DNA of 64,000 nucleotides, taken from Martelella mediterranea DSM 17316. GTDB taxonomy: Bacteria > Pseudomonadota > Alphaproteobacteria > Rhizobiales > Rhizobiaceae. Position 1 is the stretch's first letter, and every line of letters starts with the position of its first letter. The stretch covers positions 3,056,001 through 3,120,000 of the forward strand of contig NZ_CP020330.1 of NCBI RefSeq assembly GCF_002043005.1, given 5' to 3'. Positions 26,948-34,935 of the stretch are shown here, piece after piece. Below the pieces are notes generated by a model. The model was not told the DNA's origin. It did not search any database and worked only from the letters and a program-made list of their open reading frames with translations. The position numbers were made by a program, and so were the translations under genes.

Positions 26948-26992
26948 TTCGCGGCTTCAGCCGCGAACAGGGGTCCGTCCCCCCCGGACGGA
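26948..26992 (+). promoter_or_regulatory. Two tandem stem-loops between hasR and hasA
   Basis: TTCGCGGCT at 26948-26956 pairs with AGCCGCGAA at 26959-26967 over a 2-base loop, starting 4 bases after the receptor stop. TCCGTCC at 26974-26980 then pairs with GGACGGA at 26986-26992. No T tract follows. The pair may act as a partial terminator or a 3' stabiliser separating receptor and hemophore expression. Confidence 0.5.
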
Positions 26993-27031
26993 TAATGTGA
27001 GGAACGCCATCAACTTGGAAGGAAAAGGACC

Positions 27032-27832
27032 ATGGCAGTTACGATCACGCAGCAGAATGGCTTCAGCAACGATTTGCTCGGCTACTTCAATTCCTGGAGC
27101 GACAACTACACCTATTATGATCACGGGTTCTTCAACCCGGCCTCCGGCAGCACCTACACCCAATGGGGTGCCGGCACGGAGTATGATCCGACGGATCCGG
27201 GCGACACGCCAACTTCCAGCGTCATTCTGAATGGCGACGACTTCACATATTCGACCGGACGTTTTTCCGGGGAGATCGAGTCGCTGAATTTCGGCGAGGG
27301 AATTCACTACGACGGCGGCTCTTCCGAATATGTTCAGACGGACGAGCTTCTCATTGACGTCAGCAGCGTGAATGTCGGCAGTTCGAGTACTTTCACCTAT
27401 GCGATCTACGTTCTGTCGAACTACGGGTCATTCGAAAGCCAGACCGTTTTCGGCACGAATTTCCCCGGCATGTACGATTTCTTCGCCGAGCAGGGGACTG
27501 AGCAGATCGGCACGGCCGGGGCGGATACCCAGTCCAGCTTTGGCGGCGACGACACGCTGACCGGCGGTTCGGGCAACGATACCTTCCGCTTCGTGCTGGA
27601 TGACACCGGCGCGAGCGCCATAGGCAACGATACGATCACGGATTTCGACGCTGCGAATGAAGTGATTTGGTTTGGCCTCAACGATACGGCTTACGACAGC
27701 GATGCCGAGATCATCAACGCTGCTTCCGACACCGTTGACGGCGCTTATATCGACCTCGGTGCCTACGGGTCGGTCACGTTGGCTGGCGTGAGTGTCTCCG
27801 AGCTGTCCGGCAGCAACTTCGATTTCGCATAG
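27032..27832 (+). CDS. hasA: HasA-like secreted hemophore with RTX-type C-terminal region
   Basis: This 266-residue protein lacks an N-terminal signal peptide, as expected for type I secretion. Residues 1-100 follow HasA: FSNDLLGYFNSWSDNY, H31 at the place of heme ligand His32, and Y73 (DDFTYSTG) at the place of Tyr75, then GEIESLNFGEGI. The loop holding the supporting His83 of Serratia HasA is deleted. Residues about 160-200 add a calcium-binding RTX repeat (GGDDTLTGGSGNDTF), and the end NFDFA fits an uncleaved C-terminal secretion signal. The ABC exporter genes follow within 11 bases. Confidence 0.85.
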   Translation: MAVTITQQNGFSNDLLGYFNSWSDNYTYYDHGFFNPASGSTYTQWGAGTEYDPTDPGDTPTSSVILNGDDFTYSTGRFSGEIESLNFGEGIHYDGGSSEYVQTDELLIDVSSVNVGSSSTFTYAIYVLSNYGSFESQTVFGTNFPGMYDFFAEQGTEQIGTAGADTQSSFGGDDTLTGGSGNDTFRFVLDDTGASAIGNDTITDFDAANEVIWFGLNDTAYDSDAEIINAASDTVDGAYIDLGAYGSVTLAGVSVSELSGSNFDFA

Positions 27833-27842
27833 GCAGAAACGA

Positions 27843-29675
27843 ATGTTTGGACCATCCAGACAGGTTCCGTCGCAGCATTCAGCTGCGACGGTATCCTTCC
27901 CGGTCGCAGGGAGTGCCGTGGGCATTGGCCTGATCAGCGGTGTAGTCAATCTTCTGGCGTTGACCTCACCGCTGTTCATGCTGCAGGTCTATGACCGCGT
28001 GCTGGCGAGCGGCAGCGTTCCCACACTTGTCGGCCTGGCGGTGCTGGCGGCGGGTCTCTACGCCTTCCAGGCGGTTCTCGACGCCTTGCGCGCCCGCGTG
28101 CTGCTCAGGATCGGCGAACGCTTCGATGGCGCCTTTTCCGGCAGGGTCTACGATGCGATCCTGAAAACGCCGCTTCTGACGCGCGTCAATGGCGACGGGC
28201 TGCAGCCGCTGCGCGACCTCGACAGCGTGCGCGGCTTTCTGGGCGGCAACGGGCCGACGGCGTTTTTCGATCTGCCATGGATGCCGCTTTATCTGGGCAT
28301 CTGCTTCCTGTTCCACTTCTGGATCGGCATGACCGCTCTCATCGGCGCGACGTTGCTGATCGCGGTGACGCTGCTCGCCAACGCGCTTTCGCAGAAGGCG
28401 GTGCGCGATGTCAGCGCGCGCGGCGTGACGCGCAACGCCATGATGGAAGGGGCGCGCCGCAATGCCGAGGTCGTTCGCGCCATGGGGCTGCAAGGCGTGC
28501 TGGCGGCCCGGTGGCAGGACGCCAACAGCGCCTATCTCGATGCCAACCGCAAGGCCGGCGATGTCTCCGGCGGGCTCGGTTCGCTCTCCCGGACCCTTCG
28601 GATCATGCTCCAGTCCGCCATTCTGGGCGTTGGCGCCTATCTTGTCATCCGCCAGGAGGTGACCGCCGGGGTGATGATCGCAAGCTCGATCATGATGGGC
28701 CGCGCGCTCGCACCCGTCGATACGGCCATCTCGAACTGGCGCTCGTTCCTGATGGCACGGCAGGGCTGGGGACGGCTCAGGGAACTGCTGGCACATGTTC
28801 CCGCCGAAGCATCCGTCCTGCAACTTCCGGAGCCTGGCAGGGACCTCAGGGTCGAGGGTCTCGCGATTGTCCCGCCGGGACAGAAATCCGCGAACCTTGC
28901 AGGCGTGAGCCTGAAAATCGAAGCGGGCAATGCGCTCGGCGTGATCGGGCCGTCGGGGTCCGGCAAATCCACCTTCGTGCGTGCGCTCGTAGGCGTCTGG
29001 CAGCCGGTATCTGGCAAGGTGCGGGTCGATGGCGCGAGCCTTGAGCAATGGGACCGCACGCTGCTCGGGCGCCATATCGGTTACCTTCCGCAGGGCGTCG
29101 AACTTTTCGACGGCACCATCGCCGAGAATATCGCGCGTTTCGAGCCCGGCGCGGACCCAGCCCGGATCGTCGAGGCGGCGGAGGCCGCCGGCGTGCATGA
29201 ACTCATCCTGCGCTTCGAAAAGGGATACGAAACCCAGATCGGCGAAAGCGGTTCGGCGCTCTCGGCGGGGCAGCGCCAGCGGATCGGCCTTGCGCGGGCC
29301 CTTTACGGCAGGCCCTTCATTCTGGTGCTGGACGAGCCCAATGCCAATCTCGATGTGGCTGGAGAGGCGGCGGTCATCCAGGCGATCGCGGGCGTGCGGG
29401 CGCGCGGCGGGATCGCGGTGGTCGTCGCCCATCGTCCCAGCGCGATCGAGGCCGTGGATTTCCTGCTGATGCTCGAAAACGGTCGCCAGAAGGCTTTCGG
29501 CAAGCGCGACGAGGTGTTGTCGCGCGTTCTGCAGCCGACATCGCCCGGCGCTTCACGTGGGTTCCCGGCGACGGGCGTCGGGTTGACGCCGTTGCGTGTT
29601 GTCGCCGATGCGGCGTCCGCGCCGGCCGGGCCGCAATCGAATGCAGTGGAGGAGGTGCCCGATGGCGCGCATTGA
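27843..29675 (+). CDS. hasD: Type I secretion system ABC exporter (HasD/PrtD type)
   Basis: This 610-residue exporter has an N-terminal membrane domain (about 25-300) and a C-terminal nucleotide-binding domain with Walker A GPSGSGKST (369-377), signature LSAGQRQRIGL, Walker B LVLDEP and switch histidine VAHRPS. It lacks the peptidase domain of bacteriocin exporters. The ATG at 27843 lies 10 bases after the hemophore stop. It should drive secretion of the hemophore directly across both membranes with the adaptor encoded next and an outer-membrane TolC protein that is not in this window. Confidence 0.9.
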   Translation: MFGPSRQVPSQHSAATVSFPVAGSAVGIGLISGVVNLLALTSPLFMLQVYDRVLASGSVPTLVGLAVLAAGLYAFQAVLDALRARVLLRIGERFDGAFSGRVYDAILKTPLLTRVNGDGLQPLRDLDSVRGFLGGNGPTAFFDLPWMPLYLGICFLFHFWIGMTALIGATLLIAVTLLANALSQKAVRDVSARGVTRNAMMEGARRNAEVVRAMGLQGVLAARWQDANSAYLDANRKAGDVSGGLGSLSRTLRIMLQSAILGVGAYLVIRQEVTAGVMIASSIMMGRALAPVDTAISNWRSFLMARQGWGRLRELLAHVPAEASVLQLPEPGRDLRVEGLAIVPPGQKSANLAGVSLKIEAGNALGVIGPSGSGKSTFVRALVGVWQPVSGKVRVDGASLEQWDRTLLGRHIGYLPQGVELFDGTIAENIARFEPGADPARIVEAAEAAGVHELILRFEKGYETQIGESGSALSAGQRQRIGLARALYGRPFILVLDEPNANLDVAGEAAVIQAIAGVRARGGIAVVVAHRPSAIEAVDFLLMLENGRQKAFGKRDEVLSRVLQPTSPGASRGFPATGVGLTPLRVVADAASAPAGPQSNAVEEVPDGAH

Positions 29676-30966
29676 TGTGGTTTCCCATTCGATCCGCCGT
29701 CATCTGATTGCCGGACTGGCCGTCAGCCTTCTGCTTGTCGGCGGCATCGGCACATGGGCGGCGGCGACCAGTCTTTCCGGCGCCGTGGTGGCATCCGGAC
29801 ATTTCGTGGTCGACAGCTATGTGAAGAAGGTTCAGCACCCCACGGGCGGCGTGGTTGGCGAGATATTCGTCAGCGAGGGCGACACGGTCGAGGCCGGCGA
29901 TGTCGTGATGCGGCTCGACGCCACCCAGACCCGCGCCAATCTCGCCATCGTGGTGAAGCGGCTCGATGAACTCACGGCAAGGCTTGCCCGCCTGCAGGCC
30001 GAGCGGGACGATCTCGACACGATCACTTTCCCATCGGCGCTGACACAACGCGCCGATGAGCCCGAGGTCGCCTCCATCATTAACAGCGAGACGAGCCTTT
30101 TCGCGTTCCGCCGCGAGTCGCGCGCCGGCCGGAAAGCGCAGCTCGAGGAGCGGATTGCCCAGTATCGGCACGAAATCGAGGGGCTGAAGGCGCAGGAGAT
30201 GGCCTATGCGGAAGGGCTTGAGGTGCTGCAGGGCGAAATCGCCTCGCAGGAGGCGCTGTTCAAACAGGGGATCGTCTCCGTCCAGCGCCTGAACGGCCTG
30301 CGCACCGAGGCGGCCACTTTCGGCGGCGAGCGCGGCGAAAAGATCGCCTATCAGGCGCAGGCGGCCGGAAAAATTGCCGAAACCAGATTGCAGATCCTCT
30401 CCATCGACAATGATCTCAAGACCGAGGTCGGCCAGGAGTTGCGCGAAGTTCAGGCGGAGATCGGCGAATATGTGGAGCGCAGGGTTGCCGCGGAGGACGA
30501 ACTCAGGCGCGTCGACATTATCGCGCCCCAGGCCGGCGTGGTGCATCAGCTTGCCGTGCACACTGTCGGCGGCGTGATTTCGCCGGCCGAACCGGTGATG
30601 CTGATCGTGCCGGAAGGCGACGACCTTGCGCTCGAACTGCGCATCCGCCCGCAGGACATCGACCAGATCCGGCCGGGCCAGAAGGCGATGCTGCGCATGT
30701 CCGCCTTCAATCTCAGGACGACGCCGGAACTCGAAGGCTATGTCAGCCGTGTTGCGGCCGACCTCTCGACCGATGAGCAGAGCGGCCTTTCCTATTATCT
30801 CATCCGCATTTCGGTGCCCGCCGGAGAGATCGCGAGGCTCGGTGAACTGGCGCTGGTGCCGGGCATGCCCGCGGAGGCGATGATCCGCACCGGCGATCGC
30901 ACCGCGCTTTCCTATCTCGTCAAACCGCTTTCCGACCAGGTCGCGAAGGCATTCCGTGAACATTAA
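29662..30966 (+). CDS. hasE: Type I secretion membrane fusion protein (HasE/PrtE type)
   Basis: This 434-residue HlyD-family adaptor has one N-terminal membrane segment (about 13-35), a lipoyl half (VQHPTGGVVGEIFVSEGDTVEAG), a long coiled coil (about 95-290) and a beta-barrel/C-terminal half ('GVVHQLAVHTVGGVISPAEPVM'). It overlaps the ABC exporter gene by 14 bases. It bridges the inner-membrane exporter to a TolC-type channel. Confidence 0.9.
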   Translation: MARIDVVSHSIRRHLIAGLAVSLLLVGGIGTWAAATSLSGAVVASGHFVVDSYVKKVQHPTGGVVGEIFVSEGDTVEAGDVVMRLDATQTRANLAIVVKRLDELTARLARLQAERDDLDTITFPSALTQRADEPEVASIINSETSLFAFRRESRAGRKAQLEERIAQYRHEIEGLKAQEMAYAEGLEVLQGEIASQEALFKQGIVSVQRLNGLRTEAATFGGERGEKIAYQAQAAGKIAETRLQILSIDNDLKTEVGQELREVQAEIGEYVERRVAAEDELRRVDIIAPQAGVVHQLAVHTVGGVISPAEPVMLIVPEGDDLALELRIRPQDIDQIRPGQKAMLRMSAFNLRTTPELEGYVSRVAADLSTDEQSGLSYYLIRISVPAGEIARLGELALVPGMPAEAMIRTGDRTALSYLVKPLSDQVAKAFREH

Positions 30967-31027
30967 CCGAGAAATCCGGACGTCCGCGTCGGCGGCGTCC
31001 TTTTTGAAGACAGAGGGACCAAGTAGA

Positions 31028-33847
31028 ATGTCTGTAAGGAAGTATCGCGTTGAAAGTGCATCAGGCGCATCGAGGGGGACGGCCGGCGGTAAGCGGCAGC
31101 GCGTGCTCGCCAGTGTCTTCCTCGCCTCGAGCGTGCTCAGCGCTGCGACGCCGCTCAAGGCCTCGGAGTGGGTCGTGGGCGATGGAGACTGGTTCACCGC
31201 TTGCAACTGGAGCGATTGCATGCTGCCGAGCGTGCAGGCTTCGGCCTACATCAGAAATGGCGGCAAGGTCACGATTGCGAGCGGCGATGCCGTCGCGGGC
31301 ACGCTGCAGGTGGGCGACAGCGGTGGCAGCGGCACCCTGACCTTTTCCGGAGGCAGCCTGAATTCAGGTAACGCGGCAATTGAAAACGGTGTCATGACCG
31401 TGACAGGCCGGGGCACGGAATGGGACCTGACCAATCCCCGTATGCCTGTTATCAAAGGCCAGATCGACATTGGCAAGCACGGGACAGGCGTACTTGTCGT
31501 TTCCGGCGGCGCCAAGGTCCTGAATGTTGGCGGCGTGACCATCGCCCCGGGGGAGGGAGATTCAGGAACACTTACCCTGACAGGGATCGGGACCACTCTG
31601 GCTGTCGAGGGGACGGTCAATATCGGCGGAGGGATAGGCGGTGCCGGAACCGTGACGATCTCGGAGCGGGCCAGCTTCTCAACGGCCTCTTCTTTCAATG
31701 TTGGCACGTTCGATGGCGGAACGGGAACTGTCGTTGTAACCGGCAACGGCTCCAGCCTGACGGCAGCCAGGTTGACGGTCGGCTATCGCGGCAGTGACGA
31801 TGAGCGGTCCAGCGGATCGCTGACGATTTCCGACGGCGCAGTCGTGAATGCCACCGAGGTACTCCAGATCACCCGGAGCACAAAGTATTCCGGTACGACC
31901 GGCACGGTGAACATCGGCGCCGCCGAAGGCGAGGCCGCCGCGGCCGCCGGCACGATCAATTCGGCCAATGGTATCTTCTTCGGCGATGGCGAAGGCATAC
32001 TCGCCTTCAATCACACCGAGTCGAACTACGACTTTTCGCATGTGATGACCAATTCGGAGACGGGCACGGCGACGATCAGGCAACTCGCCGGCGTGACCAC
32101 GCTTTCGGGAGACAGTTCCGCCTTCACCGGTTCGACGGAGGTCACGGGCGGCACGTTGCTGGTGAACGGCGCGCTCGGCGGCACGCTTTCGGCCAGCGGT
32201 TCGGGCGTGCTCGGCGGCGTCGGCACGATCGGCTCCGCGACGATCGCATCTGGCGGCGCGCTTGCACCAGGCCTGCGCAATGCGATCGGCACGCTCACCG
32301 TCAATGGCGACCTGACATTTGAGAGCGGCTCCTCCTATGCCGTCGACCTGACGGGCGCGGCCAGTGACCTTGTCAGCGTTTCCGGCAAGGCGACGCTGAA
32401 TGGCGGCACGGTGCGCGTGCGCTCGCTCGACGATTCGACCAGTTATCAGCAGAGCCAGACCTACACGATCCTCTCCGCCGGTTCGCTTGACGGCAGTTTC
32501 GAAGAGACGCTCAGCACCTCCGCCTTTCTCGATGTCGCGACAACATATGAGGGCAATGACGCCAGGCTGACGGTGACCCTGATCGGCGAGGGCGAAGGCG
32601 AGGGCGGCGATGATGGTGGCTCCGATGGCGGCGGCGACAACGGCGGTGATGGCGGCGGCGATGATGGCGGCGCGGACTATCCCGGCGTCTTCACGCCGAT
32701 CGCCGAGACCAAGAACCAGTATGCCGTTGCGCAGGCGCTCGATTCGCTGGATCAGTCCGGGGATTCCCTGGCACTCTACAACAGCATGCTCATGCTCGGC
32801 GTCGATGAGGCGCTTGAGACCTATGAACAGCTCTCGGGCGTCGTTTACGCGTCCGGTCAGTCGGCGCTGATGCAGAATGCGCTGACGGTCAACGCCGTCA
32901 TCAACAACCATCTGCGCGGTGCCGCGCCGGGAAGCGTCGCGCCGCCCTCGACCGATGCGCTTGGCTATGCGGAAGAACCGCAGGCCGACCCCACCGGGGA
33001 TTTCCCCGTTGTCGCGGAGGATGGTTTCGACGAGGGCCGCTTTGCCGTCTGGGGCAGCGGCCTCGGAACTTGGGGCAAGATCGACGGCACGGACGGAAGC
33101 TCGGACGCCGATCTGAAGAGCGGCGGTTTCCTGCTTGGCGCCGACATGCTGGCAAACGACATGTGGCGTTTCGGCGTGGCGGCCGGCTACACCCGTTCGT
33201 CCTTCGATATCGACCAGTCCAGCGGCGAAAGCGACGATTACATTCTGGCGGCCTATGCCGGCATGGAGCTGAACGGTTTCGCCGTCCGCAGCGGGCTCGG
33301 CTATACGTGGCACAATGCAAAGGCGACGCGGGGCGTGCCCGCCCTCGACCAGACCCTCACGGGTGAGTATGACGCCGACAGCTTCAATGCCTTCGGCGAA
33401 CTCGCCTACAATTTCGATCTCGGCCCGGCCGCGGTCGAGCCTTTCGCCAACCTGTCCTTCGTCCAGGTCAAGACCGATGGCTTCACCGAAACCGGCGGCA
33501 CGGGCGCGCTGACGGTTGACGGCCAGACCATGAACGCGACCTTCACCACGATCGGCCTGCGCGCGGCGACCGATTTCGACTTCGGCGGCGTGGCGACTTC
33601 GGCGCGCGGCGCGCTTGGCTGGATGCATGCCTTCGGCGATGTGGACACCGAGACGACCGCACGCTTTGCCACCGGCAACGACTTCACGGTCTTCGGAACG
33701 CCGCTCGACCGCAACACCGCGATCATCGAGGCCGGGCTGGATTTCCAGGTCACGGAATCGGCGACGATCGGCATCGGTTATGCCGGTCAGTTCGGCGAAA
33801 ACGCACGGGATCAGGGGCTGAATGCGGATCTGCGCGTGCGGTTCTGA
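31028..33847 (+). CDS. Autotransporter (type Va) with glycine/aspartate-rich linker
   Basis: This 939-residue protein has a long N-terminal signal peptide (cleavage near LKASEW, about residue 46), a beta-helix passenger (about 50-500) built of repeats such as GTLTLTGIGTTLAV and GTGTVVVTGNGSSLTAA, a Gly/Asp-rich spacer at about 520-550, and an autotransporter beta-barrel (about 670-939) ending in the required aromatic residue (RVRF). It follows the hasE gene by 61 bases with a ribosome site AGAGGG. In Serratia this place is held by hasB; here a surface-displayed or shed protein may assist heme or host-protein binding. Confidence 0.88.
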   Translation: MSVRKYRVESASGASRGTAGGKRQRVLASVFLASSVLSAATPLKASEWVVGDGDWFTACNWSDCMLPSVQASAYIRNGGKVTIASGDAVAGTLQVGDSGGSGTLTFSGGSLNSGNAAIENGVMTVTGRGTEWDLTNPRMPVIKGQIDIGKHGTGVLVVSGGAKVLNVGGVTIAPGEGDSGTLTLTGIGTTLAVEGTVNIGGGIGGAGTVTISERASFSTASSFNVGTFDGGTGTVVVTGNGSSLTAARLTVGYRGSDDERSSGSLTISDGAVVNATEVLQITRSTKYSGTTGTVNIGAAEGEAAAAAGTINSANGIFFGDGEGILAFNHTESNYDFSHVMTNSETGTATIRQLAGVTTLSGDSSAFTGSTEVTGGTLLVNGALGGTLSASGSGVLGGVGTIGSATIASGGALAPGLRNAIGTLTVNGDLTFESGSSYAVDLTGAASDLVSVSGKATLNGGTVRVRSLDDSTSYQQSQTYTILSAGSLDGSFEETLSTSAFLDVATTYEGNDARLTVTLIGEGEGEGGDDGGSDGGGDNGGDGGGDDGGADYPGVFTPIAETKNQYAVAQALDSLDQSGDSLALYNSMLMLGVDEALETYEQLSGVVYASGQSALMQNALTVNAVINNHLRGAAPGSVAPPSTDALGYAEEPQADPTGDFPVVAEDGFDEGRFAVWGSGLGTWGKIDGTDGSSDADLKSGGFLLGADMLANDMWRFGVAAGYTRSSFDIDQSSGESDDYILAAYAGMELNGFAVRSGLGYTWHNAKATRGVPALDQTLTGEYDADSFNAFGELAYNFDLGPAAVEPFANLSFVQVKTDGFTETGGTGALTVDGQTMNATFTTIGLRAATDFDFGGVATSARGALGWMHAFGDVDTETTARFATGNDFTVFGTPLDRNTAIIEAGLDFQVTESATIGIGYAGQFGENARDQGLNADLRVRF

Positions 33848-33964
33848 TCGGACCGCAACTGTGCATTAGGAACAGGTCACTCTGTTGAACAGGAGCATCG
33901 CGCCGTTGCGGCGCGCGCTCGCAGCTTCGGGTTTCCCGACGGGGAATTCGAAGATCGTAGCGGT

Positions 33965-34007
33965 CAGCCAGCCAGCCATGTCCCCGGACTTCGCCAGCCA
34001 GCCAGCC
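33965..34007. repeat. Two copies of a CAGC-rich 13-base repeat
   Basis: CAGCCAGCCAGCC occurs at 33965-33977 and again at 33995-34007 in the gap between the autotransporter and the TetR gene. Each copy is a three-unit CAGC tandem. The rest of the 33848-34068 gap shows no gene or terminator. Confidence 0.6.
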
Positions 34008-34068
34008 GTTCCGGTCTGCATCCTATGTTTCGATTGTCAGTCGGAAGCCTTTTTCAGCCGCCCTTCGT

Positions 34069-34737
34069 TCAGCCCTGCCGCCTTGCGCCGTTGAGAAACA
34101 GATCCCAGGCGCGACAGAAATAGTCGTCCTGCGCTGCATTCTCTTCAAAATCTGTTTCTCCCAGCAGTCTTGACATCAGCGGTCTTATCGATGTGGCGTA
34201 GAGAAGCTGGGTTGCGAGGAATGCGCCATCGCCAGCGGCAATCGCGCTGTCGTTTTGCGCCTCTTCCACAAGGCCGGTCAGGCGTTGCATGATCGGGTCT
34301 CCAGCTTCCGGCTTGCGTTTGCCAAGGGCGGAAGGCTCGCTGAGCACGACGCGGTTAAGGGCGACCAGTTGCGGGCGCAGATTAACGGCAAGAATGGCGC
34401 GCGCATATTGCCGCAAGCGGTCAAGCGCCGGCCCGTCCAGCTGCAGGGCGGCTTCGAGTTCAGCCAGAACCTCTGCCTGAAGCCCGGCCATCAGGGCGCT
34501 GAACAGCGCCGTCTTTGATGGATAGCGGCGGTAGATCGTGTCCTTGCCCGCGCCGCAGGCGCTGGCGATCTGCTCCATCGATGTGGCCGCAAAACCCTGG
34601 GTGGCGAACAGGTTTGCCGCCGTCTCAAGGATGTGCCGCTCCAGCTTTGCCGCTTCCGCCTTGGAGGGGCGACCGCCACGGGCGCGGGGCGGGCGCTGCT
34701 CCGTCACGGTGTCGCTGCGGTCTGGTTTCTGGCTCAT
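34069..34737 (-). CDS. TetR-family transcriptional regulator
   Basis: This protein of about 222 residues has a TetR helix-turn-helix (ILETAANLFATQGFAATSME through AGKDTIYRRYPSKTALF, about residues 35-80) and a C-terminal AefR-like ligand domain. The start at 34737 (MSQKPD) is chosen; an in-frame ATG at 34764 is also possible. It diverges from the siderophore receptor and is likely to influence it, alongside the iron box in the shared promoter region. Confidence 0.87.
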   Translation of the reverse strand: MSQKPDRSDTVTEQRPPRARGGRPSKAEAAKLERHILETAANLFATQGFAATSMEQIASACGAGKDTIYRRYPSKTALFSALMAGLQAEVLAELEAALQLDGPALDRLRQYARAILAVNLRPQLVALNRVVLSEPSALGKRKPEAGDPIMQRLTGLVEEAQNDSAIAAGDGAFLATQLLYATSIRPLMSRLLGETDFEENAAQDDYFCRAWDLFLNGARRQG

Positions 34738-34843
34738 CACATTCTTTCGTTTCAAGCGGATCACTCTTTCAGTCAGCCGACTTTATCCGTCGACGGAAAC
34801 CAAACGCAACCGTTCTGTTGCGGTATTGCAACGACAATAAATA

Positions 34844-34858
34844 TGAGTAAAGGAGTCA
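34844..34858. promoter_or_regulatory. Iron-responsive (TGA-N9-TCA) box upstream of siderophore receptor
   Basis: TGA at 34844-34846 and TCA at 34856-34858 are separated by exactly nine bases, the core of the RirA iron-responsive operator. It lies 78 bases before the receptor start. Outside the core the flanks are not symmetric, so it is weaker than the hasI box. Confidence 0.45.
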
Positions 34859-34935
34859 TAATTATAACTGGACGAGGCCGTCCCGTTTTGTTAGGCGAAT
34901 TTAACGAAGGATTTTCGGACAGAAAGAGATACGCG

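Noticed and set aside
29374..31221. 615-codon open frame on the reverse strand, and similar long antisense frames at 533-1348, 31679-33628 and 34891-36273
   Set aside because: They lie opposite well-recognised genes, have low-complexity Arg/Gln/His-rich translations and no family features; they arise from high G+C codon use.
33885..34094. 69-codon ORF between autotransporter and TetR genes
   Set aside because: It runs through the CAGC repeats, overlaps the TetR end and shows no protein-like pattern.
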